NCBI GenBank assembly: GCA_003008705.1
Contig: PDUO01000031.1
Location: 62,001-126,000, forward strand
DNA length: 64,000 bases
Reading direction: 5' to 3'
Source: Pezicula radicicola
Lineage: Eukaryota; Ascomycota; Leotiomycetes; Helotiales; Dermateaceae
In this document: positions 12,353 to 23,807 of the stretch, piece after piece
How the letters are laid out: each line of letters begins with the position of its first letter
Position numbering within the stretch: position 1 is the first letter of the stretch
Notes under the pieces: generated by a model
What the model was told of the DNA's origin: nothing
The model's input: the letters and a program-made list of their open reading frames with translations, nothing else
Databases searched by the model: none
Translations under genes and position numbers: made by a program

Positions 12353-12780
12353 TTATTTATTTTGCCTCTTCACCTCCCACAATGCTCTAGATGTTCTTTT
12401 AGTAGAGCGAAGCTTTGTCGCCAGAACTTTTAGCGCATGCATCGGACCTAGTGGACCCTCAATGTCGAAACCAATGACGACTGGATGGAACAAACCCAGA
12501 AGCATCAGAAGCATTCCGAACTCTAAAGCAGACCAAAATCTACTAGATCGCAACGGATCTCGATTAGAGATTAGCTGGCAGATGTTCGTTCAGCCTTCAA
12601 ATTGGCTTGTGATTATGGAAGAACTAGTAGGCATTATCTTCTTGATGCCACCAATACTCGCAAGCCTGCGTACTTGAACATTAACATAGTATTCTTTTTC
12701 AAAGCTTTCAAGTTCGGACTCACTCTCCTCCTCATTCCAAGATCCTTTTTCAATTTTAGTATTTATCGTATCACATGAGC
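12353..12780 (-). pseudogene. Broken or mis-resolved gene fragment of unknown function
   Basis: Two adjoining minus-strand segments look coding. The first starts after a plausible acceptor (AG 12782-12781) and reads an acidic stretch, SWNEEESESELESFEKEYY, then VRRLASIGGIKKIMP, ending at TGA 12592-12590. The second, 12544-12353, reads LEFGMLLMLLGLFHPVVIG, one likely membrane helix, then a basic tail with SPR-like Lys/Arg. The gap has branch-point-like CTAATC and a TAG acceptor near 12545, but I find no GT donor after the first segment. It may be one gene whose donor site has been lost, or an annotation I cannot solve. Family not recognised. Confidence 0.35.
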
Positions 12781-13144
12781 CTACAGTAAGTTTTTAGTAA
12801 ACCTTAAAGCAGGGTAGATAACCAATGTCATCACGTTTATTCTATTGAGTTTCCAGCTCCACTAGCTAGTATTGGCTGGTACTGCACTTATGGAGGGTCT
12901 TAGGATGTAGATATTAACATATTTGATGAGCTAGACATTTAACTCGCAAATAGCAGACAGAACAAGAAACAGAATAAATTCGTGCAGAAGCCAAGAAGTA
13001 AAAGATATCAAGAATTGTCATATTTCATTGTTCTACCAGTCTGATAACTCCCCAACTCCACGCAGCGCAATGCAATCCTTAAGGCGACCTCCCAACAAAA
13101 GCCGCAAAACTCCAATACAATTTCGTATCTCTCCTCTGACCTAC
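12781..13144. other. Intergenic
   Basis: About 360 bp, AT-rich, no coding signal beyond a possible upstream exon of the preceding fragment. Confidence 0.4.
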
Positions 13145-14063
13145 TTATCTCATGCCCCTCGGTCCAGAAGGCAAGCCTGGTCCTCTGCCACCACGGGGTC
13201 CACTTGGTAATCCATTTTGCCTAGGAGCAGGAGCACCACCTCCTGAATAACCTCCACCACTGAATTCGCTCTCGTTGCTTGCCCAAGGTGATGTTGCTGC
13301 TACGAATGGCTTTGGTGCTGATTCTCGAGGCTTAAAAGAATCTTCGTATCTATGAATCACTCAATCAGCATCTATTTTAGAACTCCCATCTCGCTGCGCC
13401 ATTTGAATAAAACCCCCATGCCCCAAGAGGTAAAAACGAAGGGAAAACTCACTTGCTATCATAAGCCTTCGCACTCCCCGTATCGTAACTATTACTCCTA
13501 ATTTGCGGACTAGCACTTTTCGCGCCACCCCCGGCCCTAAAGCGATCCTTCAATCGATTGCTTGCGCTCCCAGCCCCAGGAGCAGGACTCTCCCTCCCAA
13601 AAGGACTAGCAGCTTGATAACTGCCCTCCCTCTGACTCGGCAATGGCCTCGCAGAAACAATCTGTTCCTGGCTTGCAGAAGATGCTAACGGTTGCCGTGC
13701 AAAAGGACTAGCTTGTCTTCCAGCCCTCAAACTCCCTCCTTGAGCACCTTGAGCCCCAGCCCCGCCGCTCTTATCCCAAAGGCTTGATAATCCACCTTGT
13801 GCTTGCATGCCACTACCACCATACCCTGCTCCAACAGTTTGCGTGTAGACTGGTTGGACGACAACTGGAGGGGGCGCTTTTGGATCTGGAGGTAGCCACG
13901 CGGGGAATTGGCGAGACTTTTCTGTGTAGTAGGCACGTAGAACACGGCAAATATGGGTGTCATCTTCGGTCGCACCGTCGTCTTCTGTGGGGAGTAGGTT
14001 CTGGCGGATAGACGCTACACGAGAGGTTGTGGTTGTGAGGAGGGAGGAGAGATAGGATGTCAT
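13145..14063 (-). CDS. Mso1-like Sec1-binding exocytosis protein
   Basis: Predicted 271 aa; exons 14063-13453 and 13349-13145 with a GT-AG intron. The N-terminal 65 residues (MTSYLSSLLTTTTSRVASIR, then GATEDDTHICRVLRAYYTEK and FPAWLPPDPKAPPP) match the Sec1-binding region of Mso1 that is conserved in filamentous fungi. In yeast Mso1 binds the SM protein Sec1 and promotes SNARE-driven fusion of secretory vesicles at the plasma membrane. The rest is low-complexity Gly/Ser/Gln/Pro, ending in GPRGGRGPGLPSGPRGMR, consistent with a disordered tail. Start chosen at the only upstream ATG fitting the domain. Function by homology of the N-terminal domain only. Confidence 0.85.
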
Positions 14064-14592
14064 TGTGGCGGGGAGGTTGATGCCACGGGCACCAGATATC
14101 TTGTTCCTTTAAGTATGGTTCGCCGTGAGGTGAGCTGATTGTGTGTGATCGTCAATTCCGCGGGTGGTAGACGTTGGTGGTTTTGTATAAAGTTACGTGG
14201 TCTTCTGGAACGATTGTTTTTAGAGCACTTGCATTGTGTTGATCGTCGAGGGAATGTTTCAACTTTCGCGATGGCCAGTTTGAGACAGCGAGCACGACCC
14301 CACGTTTTGCCGAGATGATTAGGGAACTTCTACAGCCTCATTATTTTCCGAGTATTTCCCCACCATGGAAACATACTTGTTAGACTTTTGAGCAGGACTG
14401 GATTTGATATGGTTGCAATAGAGAAAAATATCATTTATTCGTTCTCTTAATATCTTTTGTTTGCCATAAACTGCGCTCAAAATCGCAAGCCCCAGTCCAT
14501 ACAAAGCACAACATTTTATCTCTGTAAACGCCATGCCAAATTTGTACCATACTCCAGTGAACAACCCTTGATAACCATGGATATCTTCCCAA
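14064..14592. other. Intergenic between Mso1-like gene and MAK16
   Basis: About 530 bp. Contains the Mso1-like promoter and the MAK16 3' flank. No gene seen. Confidence 0.5.
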
Positions 14593-15593
14593 TTAAGTTG
14601 CCAGCTGCCTTGGAGCATCCTCGATTTCCTCCTCGTACTCGATCTCCATTCTTGGGAACTTTTTGGGCTTCTTTGCCTTCGAGATTGGTGCCTTCTTTCT
14701 TTTGTTTCCTGCCTTCTCATCCTCACTGCTATCCTCACTGTCCTCTTCGTCGCCAGTAGTCTCCTCGCCCTCACTACCTAGCCAATCTTCCAAATCGCCA
14801 AGATCCTCTTCTTCTTCACCGAGATCACTGACATACTCAACCTCACCCACACCTTCCTCATCCTCAAGCTCTTCTTCCATCTCGTCTTCATCCTCCTCGA
14901 TGCCTTCGTCGAGATCCTCGTCACGGGTTCCCTCTCCACCTCTCTCAAGACCCTTAAGAACCTTCTTCCAGATTGCCTCGCTGACATTAAGTGGTTGATC
15001 ACCATACGCACCACTCCTCAATCTCTCAATCAACTCTCTCTCAATGGCCCTCTCAACTTTAGCAGCAGCCTCCGCTTTTCTCTCTCTCGTCTCCTCTCTC
15101 CTTCTAACCTTGGGCGCTAATCTAGGCACAAGCTTCTCTCCGAGTCTCTCATCCTCAGCCGCCAATCGCCTCATCCTAATGCCAACTTGCGTCAATCTCG
15201 TCAGTCTCTGCTTGCACTTATGAATCAAAAACGAAGGCCAGTAAATCAACCGTTCATCGACTTGCTCGAGCGCCTTCGCATAGTTTTGAGAGAGCTTGAT
15301 GCGCTCCCAGAGTTTGTTGGGTGTATGCGCGCGCTCGATCGTCTTCATGTAGAGGTAGAGGGTTCCTGAGCCGGGGTGGGCGCGGACGGTGGCATAACGG
15401 GAGTTTGCGAGGGGGCAAGATTGTCGATTGCAGAGACCAGTAACGTTGTATTCATTGCGACAAAAGTTCTTCTCTTTTGTAGTTCTATGCTGGTCAGTAT
15501 GGAAACTTGTAGGGCGGGGAGAAGTACAGACTTCAGCTTGAAAGAGCAGAATTGCTGATTGATAACCTGCCAGACGATTTCGTCTGAAGACAT
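14593..15593 (-). CDS. MAK16: Ribosome biogenesis protein MAK16
   Basis: Nucleolar protein needed for maturation of pre-60S ribosomal subunits. Predicted 317 aa; exon 1 15593-15532 encodes MSSDEIVWQVINQQFCSFKL, exon 2 is 15484-14593. Conserved blocks: KNFCRNEYNVTGLCNRQSCP, LANSRYATV, LYLYMKTIERAH, PNKLWERIKLSQNYAKAL and LIYWPSFLIHKCKQRLTRL. A long Asp/Glu-rich region and a Lys-rich tail (KRKKAPISKAKKPKKFP) are normal for the family, as is the length. The intron donor is GTCTGT, unusual but required for the conserved reading frame. Very confident. Confidence 0.95.
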
Positions 15594-15660
15594 GGTGAAG
15601 GATCTTGCTATTTGACAAAATAGAGAATTGGGTAGATCAGATTTAGGTGGATTCCGTCGG

Positions 15661-15963
15661 TCAAATACCACGAGTCGTCGAGCCGTGGGTTGAAGGGAAG
15701 TTCGAAGCTTGAGGTTTTACTCGGCACCTACTTTTGCGCTCAGCTCTTTCTTTCCTTCGACAAGTTCGTTCAACTTTTTTTAGTGGCGCTAGCGGCCGCC
15801 GCCCATTTATCACGTGGCTACCACTTCGCATTAGTAAACAACCTTGCAACACAGGTTTATCTTTGATCCCTCTCCAACTTCTCCACATAGAGCCCCATTG
15901 ATCCCAAAATCCGACCGAATTGAAAGATTGTTTTGCATTAAAGAAGCCAAGGACCTTCCCCAA
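15661..15963 (-). pseudogene. Fragment resembling the C-terminal part of a 2EXR protein
   Basis: An open stretch without ATG reads VLGFFNAKQSFNSVGFWDQW. This resembles KTLGFSKAKQRFHSVDFWKD in the 2EXR protein at 25.8-26.8 kb of this window. Nothing upstream encodes the 2EXR domain, so it looks like a truncated relic lying in the upstream region of MAK16. Low confidence because the match is a single short block. Confidence 0.35.
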
Positions 15964-16140
15964 GTGGCTAACCTATATCATCAATCTCAAGTTCATTCTC
16001 CTGCATAGGTACTTGAGTAAGGTCTACAGGCTTTGGTTCCAACACTGATCCACTACAAGTGAGCATAGAGCCTTCAGGATTAGCCACACGTAGATCCATC
16101 AACCATCAACCTCTCACAATAGTGATCCAATAGCTGAACC
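15964..16140. other. Short intergenic, upstream of NIF3-like gene
   Basis: Together with 15594-15660 this is the divergent promoter space between MAK16 and the NIF3-like gene; no specific site recognised. Confidence 0.4.
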
Positions 16141-16587
16141 ATGGCAACCGTCATCTCGAAAGCTGCTCAACGCTTCAAGCTCGTCTTTTTCGTACCACCA
16201 TCTGCACTCCAGCCCTGCAAAACCGCAATCTTTGCAGCAGGCGCCGGTCGCTACCCAGGTCCGGGGAACTACACAGAATGCTGCTGGACGGCCATGGGGA
16301 CCGGACAATTCCGCCCGGGAGACACAGCAAATCCGAATATCGGGAAAGTAGGTACGCTAGAGGAGATACAAGAGGTAAGGGTTGAGACATTATGTGTTGG
16401 TGAGGAGGTGACGAGGAAAGCTGTTGAGGCCTTGAAGATGTAAGTTTAGGGGCTTTTTGTTTCTCTTGTTATGGTGGATGGGTTTTCTTTGATACGATAT
16501 TGCGTTGATGGCTTGCCTAACAGGACTTTTAGTGCACATCCTTTTGAGGAGCCTGCATATGAGGTTTATAAGTTGGAGGATTTCTGA
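16141..16587 (+). CDS. Small NIF3/YqfO-like (CutA-fold) protein
   Basis: Predicted 120 aa; exons 16141-16439 and 16524-16587 with an 84-nt GT-AG intron. Features are KLVFFVPPSALQPCKTAIF near the N-terminus, GAGRYPGPGNYTECCWT, GQFRPGDTANPNIG, GTLEEIQEVRVE and the C-terminal AHPFEEPAYEVYKLEDF. These blocks correspond to the ferredoxin-like (CutA/PII-type) domain inserted in bacterial YqfO/NIF3 proteins; fungi keep it as a free-standing protein often annotated as NGG1-interacting factor 3-like. Biochemical role is not established; metal or small-molecule binding is an inference from the fold. Confidence 0.8.
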
Positions 16588-17871
16588 TTCTAGTAGGTGT
16601 AAACGGCGGGTCTCAATCAAGCTCCCCAGGCTACTCGTTCAGCTGAACACCAAGGTCGAGAAATCGCTGTCCTTCCACAGCAGGTAGTCGACCTCAAGCA
16701 GAGAACCAGGCACTCAAGGACCAACTCGACCAACCGCGAAAAGGTTAAGGAGGAACTTTTGTCTAAGTTAGTGAAATCAATAATTTGCAAATAATTTTGG
16801 CAACAGCGCGTGTCGTAGCAACAACCATTTATTTGACACTAGTTTTATTGTTCGCCGCGTAACTAGAAATCATCTGATCTCTGCGAAAGGGCAGTTTATT
16901 GACGTTCCACTTTCCAGTCTCTCTTTCCTTTTGAATGTTGAATAACAGAGAATTGTCTCTGGTGTTGGTGTAGGCAAGCTTCATACAGCATACACAAGGG
17001 AAGGTGTCTGCTTTGATGTAGCAGGACTTCAGTTCTAGTTAGTTTTGATTGCATGAATCGGGGTGCAACTAGAAACTTTGATTTACGAAGCCATCATACT
17101 ATACTTCTCGAGATCGAGAGAAAACCACGGAGATGACCTTATCGAACCTCGATTCTTCAGTTATGCATGGGAAAACGGACGAGAACCCTTTTGAAACTTT
17201 GGATGGATTGGACTCACATTACCATATATATTTTGATATAGGGTGGAAATGGCTCCACCTCTGACCTTAAGGTACCTTAATGAGATAAATAATCTGTAAA
17301 ACACTTCGGCAACAGAGCGTATCGTGACACTAGATAAGATGAGTAGAGAGAAATATACGATTAATCGAATGCAGGATAGGATGATGCTGGAGCAAAGCTT
17401 CAAGCAAGTATTCAAATTGAAGGCAGTAAATTCCCCTTATGATAAGTTCTCTAAATTCATAGTTGGGTAGGAGCCCATCATTACTTTCCAAGACCTCCAC
17501 CAATTCTTAATAGCTTAATATATGGTGCTATACAGAGAAAGTTATTTAATAAAGCCTCCTAATAAACTAAGCGTAACTCCATAAGCGACGAAGAATGAGT
17601 CCAGACCAGACTCCTAGCATGTGAACTGTGTCGGTATGAACTTTAACGATAGGAGTAATCTAGAAAATAGAAACACAAGTATCTGAAGGAGGACTATTCC
17701 AAAAGATCATGAAAATTACACTTATCTTAGGTACTCGAAGATCAACATCATCTAGAAAAAAACCCCCCAAAACACCGCTCAATATTATAGTCACATGACT
17801 CAACCTCCCAACTACAAAAATCTTCCTCACACTCTTACACTATCAACTAACAACACAAACCAAAAGAGAAA
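16588..17871. other. Intergenic, about 1.3 kb
   Basis: No supported gene. A degenerate pair (ggcaacag.gcgt.tcgt) appears near 16797 and 17307. The stretch around 17250-17310 weakly matches one near 5270-5330, suggesting an old dispersed repeat. Confidence 0.45.
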
Positions 17872-19347
17872 ATGGCGCCAACACCGCTCCAACACAGAAG
17901 AACGCACAATACCCTACTCTTCCAGAAACTTCTGAATCTCAGAGATGGCGCAAGTCCTTTCACGTTGATTCTAGATACACTTGAGCAGACATCATCAAGT
18001 GTAGTTAGGGAATTTGTGGGGAGAGCTAAGGTAAGATTTTTCTTTTGGTTGCTTTCCAGTTTTGGATGATATTTTTTGGGCGTGATGAGTAAGGAAGAGC
18101 TGGGTACAGTTTCAAGTGAAGCTAGCTTTCAAGTGAGGAAGGGTAAGAAGAGAGGAGGAGGTTGCGCATTTGTATTTCTGATCACGTGATGAATATCAAA
18201 TAAGATCTATGGGAGATGAAGATATTATAGCAAGAGGATCAGGGAGATGGAGATTTGCTGAAGATTGGACGAAGTTGAGAAAGAAAGAAACACTCAAAAA
18301 CTAACAAACCCCCAGATCTCCAAATCCCTCACAATCCTCCTCTCCTTCACCACACCTAGACGACGAATCTCCCCGGAAATCGACATCTTCATCCCCTACC
18401 ACAACACCACAACAACCAACCTCAAAACCCTCTCCCAACTCCGCTCAGAAATCCTTTCTCACATCCCACAACCCGCATCCCAAACATCCCAACCACCCCA
18501 AGCATCACCTCCCAAAAAAGTCCTAATAATAATCGACTCACTAAATCATCTCTCCTCAACCCATCCAACCCACCTCTCCACATTCCTAAGTTCATTACTC
18601 TTAGCCTCACCAGGGATTTCGATTCTAGGGACTTATCATTTGGATATACCACTTTCTATTCCCTCTTCCTCCCAAACACCAACAACATACAACACGTACG
18701 AACCAGCACCACTAACAACACTAACCTACCTCTCAACCAGCATCCTCTCCCTCAATAATCCAAACCACGTCCTCCTTCGTAAAAAAGCTCAGGATCGCAG
18801 TTTACAAGAACCCAGTTTCGGATTATCTGAAAAGAGAGAAGGTCTTTTAATTAGTCTTAAACAGTCTAAAAATCAAAGATACGGGAATGGCGGGAATGGA
18901 AGTAGGGGAGATGGAAATGGGGATGATCTAGATGGAAAAGTGGTAATAGAGATGAATCTCCGAAAAAAATCAGGTCGTGGAGTAATCGAAACCTTCCTCT
19001 TAACACCATCCCCATCCACCCAAACAACCCCCACAACCTCCAAAAGCCAACAAACCTTCATACCATCAACCATAACCCTCCTAGACGATCATCCCCTCTT
19101 CACCACCCCCACCATCCCCCAAAACCAAAATCAAGACCACCAAAATCCGGGAGAAGCAGAAGAAGATTTAACGTTTAAGCTGAATCTGAGTGAGAAAGAA
19201 CGAAAAGATAGAGAAGGGATTGTATTACCGTATTTCGATGCGCAGAAAGATGGGGGGAGGGGTGGGCCTGGGGAGGGTGGTAGGATTCTCTATGAGATGG
19301 GGGAGGAGGATAAGGAGGATTTTGATGATGAGGAGGATGAGATTTGA
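17872..19347 (+). CDS. ELP5: Elongator complex subunit 5 (Elp5/Iki1)
   Basis: Subunit of the Elp4-5-6 RecA-like ring of Elongator, which modifies wobble uridines in tRNA (cm5U/mcm5U). Predicted 396 aa; exons 17872-18030 and 18316-19347. Recognisable blocks: SPFTLILDTLEQTSSSVVRE, VLIIIDSLNHL (Walker-B-like strand), SSLLLASPGISILGTYHLDI, LRKKSGRGVIETFLL, LLDDHPLF, and the C-terminal KLNLSEKERKDREGIVLPYF, GGRILYEMGEEDKEDFDDEE. The acidic tail is typical of fungal Elp5. The single intron is 285 nt, long for this window, and contains no obvious exon. Confident assignment. Confidence 0.9.
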
Positions 19348-19791
19348 GAATTTGAGACTTAGGGGTGGGGTGGTGAGATGAGGTTTGTGCTGGGTGATGC
19401 ATCGGATTGAGATTTAGATGTGAGGAAAGAAAGGAGGAAGGGTTGAGAGGGTTGGTGAAGTTTGGTTGACTAGCTTGTGTGAGAGAGAGAGTAAGTAGAA
19501 GAGGGCTTTCAGATCAAAGGGCTTTTGGGTTTAGAGGATGCAAAGGTTTTGGAAGGAGCTGCGTTGGGTGCGTGGTATTATGAAATGGGTTGTGTGTGTG
19601 TGGGAATCGAGTAGAAAGCCAAGGGGCGAATACATGAGACGTGGAAGATACCCATAGAACAGAGAAACACAAATCATTCCATTCATAGTACATATCGCTT
19701 GCCGGCCGACTTTTTCCACCGTAACTCTCAGTTTTTAAGTCTTACAAGCTGTACCAAAAATCTCATATATACACACTTCTAAACCACAAAA
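19348..19791. other. Convergent intergenic region
   Basis: 3' flanks of ELP5 and the glucosidase gene. Contains a short TG/GA-rich stretch near 19480 and 19590; no gene. Confidence 0.5.
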
Positions 19792-22408
19792 TCACAATTC
19801 ATCATGACTCTTTGCCTTGGTTGCCCAGTCCACTGATTTAGCACTTCCATCACTCAGGTCTTCCATTCCCATAATCTTAACTACTAAACTTGTCCATCCG
19901 GTGAAATGCTGAGTTCGCTGTCCCTTGCCCGTCTCTGGGTTATATTGTTCCCATGCAAAGCCTGTCTCCTTCCAGGATTCATAAACGGTCTTTACGAGGG
20001 TTAGGCGGAGCTTGGTGTAGAGTTCTTTAGCTCGGGCTTGATGAGGGCCCTCAATTTTGGCGTATTTCTGGACCACTGATTAGTAGGCTGCATTTTAGTG
20101 AAAAATTAGATAGACTTACAAGAAGTTGAGACACGGCGAGATAGTTCATGTTCATCCACACAGGAGAACGCCAGTAGTTCTCTCCAGTCCCGTAGAGCTC
20201 GTCCTTCTTGGAGAGACTGCGGATACCGTACTCACTCCACAGCTCGTTCTCGTCACCTAGCAACTCAAGGATGTGGCCCAATTTGTCACTTTCAGCTGGA
20301 ACAAGACCCGTCAAGAAGGGGAAGAGAGAAATATAGCCCTTGTGGCAGACGAGAGTGCTCTCTTCGTAATCATCAATGGTAGAATCGCAGTAGCACTTCT
20401 CCTTCGAACTCCAGTGCAAGTCATCAATGTTTTTCAAGATAGCAGTCTCGATCTTGGTCAAAGAAGACACTTCATCATCGTAGGACAGAATAGTGGCAAT
20501 ATTCTTGAGGGATTTCGTCATCATGCCCATCCAGGAGATAAGATCAACGTGAAGTTCTCCGGGGTGGGGAGGTTGGGCCCGCGGGTAGTCATCAAGACCA
20601 CTGGTTAGGATATGCATTGGTGTCCTGCCTCTCCATCGGTATCCTTCCTTACTGCTGAACGCTTCGCGATCATAGGTTTTGAGATCTCCAATTTGAGTCT
20701 TCCGGAACCAGTCGAATTGCCGCCTGAGAAGTGGATAAAGATTTGTCAAATATTGTATAGCTACATCGCGATTTTCGAGATGTGTGGAGTAGATTGATCC
20801 ATCGTTGCTCAGCTTCTCCTTGGCAGGAGGAGTTGTTCCATTCTGGGCACTAAGCTTGCTGATGAAGTAGTCAATGACGAAGAAGAGCGTCGGGGGGTTT
20901 GCGTAGTGTGGGTATTGAACCTGGAACTCCGCAGGAACTTTGCTACGAGCTTCAGCTCCAAGAATCTGCTCACGTCCAATCCATCCATCTTCATCCATAA
21001 GGTTGAACCAGCTCTTAACTACCTCAAGAACGAGATCCATATCCCAGTCGGCGATGGGAAGAAGATGAAAGCCTTCGTCCCAGAGGAATCCTCTTGGGAA
21101 GAATGGTCGAGAAGGAACGGTTGTGAAGAGCTCAGAGGGACCTTCGAGCTTCTCTTGTCTTCTACCTCGAGCCGCAGCTGTCTCTTCCCAGAAACCCTCA
21201 TTCTCCTCATCATACTCTGGAGCATATGATCTATCAACTACGGAGTCTCCGTAGAAGTATCCCAAGCCACCGATAAGATTGGAGAACATGTTACTTGAAA
21301 ATCTTTGTAGGTTTTCGATATTGAAAGGTGCACTTGGTGTGAAAGTTTCAATGAACTTGCCCCAAAATGCCTTCTGGTTATCTCCAATATGTTTTGACAT
21401 ATCTTGGCTGGTGAGCTCGTGTCCAGCAGAGCCACTGTTGAAGATGACATCAAACTCAAAGGAGCCCTCAAAGACCTTCTGGATTAAGTGAAGGTTACCT
21501 GTTCCTGCGTTGTTGGCAATAGTGTAGACCTGTTCTGGTGGAGGTGGGTTTTGGTCTCCGTATTTCTCTAGATACCTGTCGACCTCCCCCTTCATCTCCT
21601 TGAACAAAATAGCTTTCGTTTGCCACATAACCTCCTGGGGAACGGTCAAAGAGCGGACAATTGTTCGGTCCAGTGGCTTCTCCTGGTAAGATGGATGTGT
21701 CTCCGCAGGATGGAATCCTCTTCCAGAGGTGACTGTCAACTTGTATTCACCCAATCCTTCAGATTCACCCTTCAGGTTAACATCTCCTTCGTAGCCCAGA
21801 GAATCAGGCTCGCTGACGACCTCCAAGCTTCCAAACCCCTCTAATCCAGCATAAAAGACAACGGTAGTCTTCAAATTCTCTGGCGCATCTTGTCTTGGTA
21901 CACCTCGGACTCTGACGCCCCAGCTTCCACCGTCCGTTCCACCAGGGACTTTAACGAAGAAGGTCTTGATATCAATAAAGTTGCCCTTGTCGTAGATGGT
22001 CTGGTGCCCACCAGTTCTAGCATCGTATTCTTCCCATCCATATCCCTCCATTCCCTCGTGCTGTTCGCAAGTATGTCTAAAGTCTTCGAATTCCTAATTA
22101 GCTTCCCCATTTCGATGTCAAGTTGTCGAGATAAACATACTATTCTGCACATCTTGAAAGTTATCAACCTTTGCCCACATCAAGCCACCCATAAAACTCT
22201 TGGGAAGTCTAGGTCTAACTCCAAAGTAAACATTCGGACGGTACGGGCCCCAGAGCAAGCTCTGGTTACTCTGCCTCCCAATCTCATTTAATAAAATCGA
22301 ATTCGCAGTCGCAGCGTCGTCGTCAGCCTTCGCGAGGCCACAGCTCAATAACAGAACACTGAAAAGCGCAACAAGCGCCATTGGCAATCTTAAAGCTAAG
22401 AACGCCAT
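19792..22408 (-). CDS. ER mannosyl-oligosaccharide glucosidase I (GH63) with C-terminal HDEL
   Basis: Removes the terminal alpha-1,2 glucose from Glc3Man9GlcNAc2 on nascent glycoproteins in the ER lumen. Predicted 835 aa; exons 22408-22141, 22083-20120, 20067-19792. N-terminus MAFLALRLPMALVALFSVLL is a signal peptide or signal anchor. GH63 blocks: SLLWGPYRPNVYFGVRPRLP, MEGYGWEEYDARTGG, RPFFPRGFLWDEGFHLLPI, and YGTGENYWRSPVWMNMNYLA near the end of the catalytic barrel. The protein ends KSHDEL, an ER-retrieval signal. Yeast Cwh41 is a type II membrane protein, so the tail suggests a soluble or dually retained form here. The last acceptor has two options (TCCAG at 20069-20068 chosen for frame). 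Orthologue of CWH41/GLS1. Confidence 0.93.
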
Positions 22409-22901
22409 GATGGATAAGTAAGAAATGCGAACCCAGAGCTCCAGGGAATGTTGGGAGCTTCTGGGAGGTTTATATTTGTAGGAATGAAGAAATCTAGGGA
22501 CAGAAGCTTGAGAGAACACATTTCGCGTTTGGCGAGGATTCGCATTCAGCCGCGCAAGACGAGGCTGTGGGTTGTGATTGGGGCTTTGCGACAAGGTCAG
22601 GTACGTCACGCATACATTATTTTGGCTATTAGGATGAATGTAAATTGTAAGAAGGACAGATATCTTATGATTCCATGCTTCTTGAAATGGTGTCTGGTGC
22701 TTGATAAAACACAAATGGGGACATCGCTCCATGGAAGGCCGGCTGGGGATCCGTAAAGCATCTAGAGGGACATGCAACAACCCTCTGGAGCTTACACTAC
22801 CGGTATTATAGTACCAAGAGTAGAGCTTTCCCCGACCAAAAGGTTTAGAATATGCAGGTGAGTCCTTCCACCAGTGTGATCTGTATGCCGATAGAAGTCC
22901 C
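22409..22901. other. Intergenic, promoter of glucosidase I
   Basis: About 490 bp between the glucosidase start and the end of the snRNP gene. No gene seen. Confidence 0.5.
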
Positions 22902-23807
22902 TCACATCTCATCCAACGGCCTGTTGAACCCGCCGACCCGGTTCATATACTGCCTATACTCAGTCTTCTTCTCTTTCCTGACAGCGGAGATATCGTTTCC
23001 GGCAACCTTCTTCTGGTGCGTAGTTCCAAACCCACCGAATCCCATCATAGCTTGCATAGCAGCCAGCCCGTCGTCTTCAACCACAATATCCACATCATCA
23101 TCGCTCTCTTCAACCTTTTCTTTCCTCGATGAGCCGCTCTTCTTCACTGGTTTATCGGCCTCCATGCGATCGTGATCTTGGCCAAACTTTCCTGACCCTG
23201 ATCCTGAAGAAGTAGGCCGCTCATTCCTAATAGTCCCTCCAACCTTGAAACTGACTGGCGGCGTTGCAACTCGACTGGACGTAAGCTCATCCTCTTTAAC
23301 TGGCAATCGCACTTGATCTGCTACCTTTTCTTCCTTCTGTGGTTCTGGCAGGCGATCTCGGTCTCGCCTTGGACTTCTACTTCTTGTATCTCTATCTCGC
23401 CTACTATCCCTCTTTGAGTCTCTTTCTCTATCCCGGCGTGGACTCCTACTCCTTCTCCGATCATCCTTCTTTGAATCGCGCTCTCGTCTAGGACTCCGGC
23501 TCCTATCCCTATCTCTTCTCCCACCATCTCTCGGCCCTGTTGGCGCTCTTGGTGCGCCTCTGTCTGGTAGGCCGAAGCTATCCTTATCTTTCGCATATTT
23601 ATCCTCTCTCCTGTCTCGTCTTGGTGACCGTGAACGCCTGCGATAATCTCTGTCATTCCTTCTGTCGTCTCTTCGAGGTGGCTCATCTGGCCTACGATTA
23701 TTATCTCTTCGAAAACCTCCGCGTTGGTCATAACCTGGGCCGCGAGGCTGTTCCTGACGGTCGCGATTGCGGTCGCGCATAGGCGATCGAGGTCTTCTGT
23801 CAGCCAT
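22902..23807 (-). CDS. U4/U6.U5 tri-snRNP 27-kDa protein (SNRNP27 family)
   Basis: Spliceosomal protein of the tri-snRNP. Single exon, 301 aa, starting at ATG 23807. The N-terminal half is an RS domain with many RSRSPRRDR blocks. The C-terminus has the conserved family block: MQAMMGFGGFGTTHQKKV, then KTEYRQYMNRVGGFNRPLDE. An acidic linker (EESDDDVDIVVEDDG) precedes it. Human SNRNP27 is shorter; the longer RS region is common in filamentous fungi. Confident from the C-terminal block. Confidence 0.92.
   Translation of the reverse strand: MADRRPRSPMRDRNRDRQEQPRGPGYDQRGGFRRDNNRRPDEPPRRDDRRNDRDYRRRSRSPRRDRREDKYAKDKDSFGLPDRGAPRAPTGPRDGGRRDRDRSRSPRRERDSKKDDRRRSRSPRRDRERDSKRDSRRDRDTRSRSPRRDRDRLPEPQKEEKVADQVRLPVKEDELTSSRVATPPVSFKVGGTIRNERPTSSGSGSGKFGQDHDRMEADKPVKKSGSSRKEKVEESDDDVDIVVEDDGLAAMQAMMGFGGFGTTHQKKVAGNDISAVRKEKKTEYRQYMNRVGGFNRPLDEM

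Noticed and set aside
12333..12677. 114-codon plus-strand open frame with hydrophobic start
   Set aside because: Opposes the better-looking minus-strand fragments; no family and no conserved pattern.
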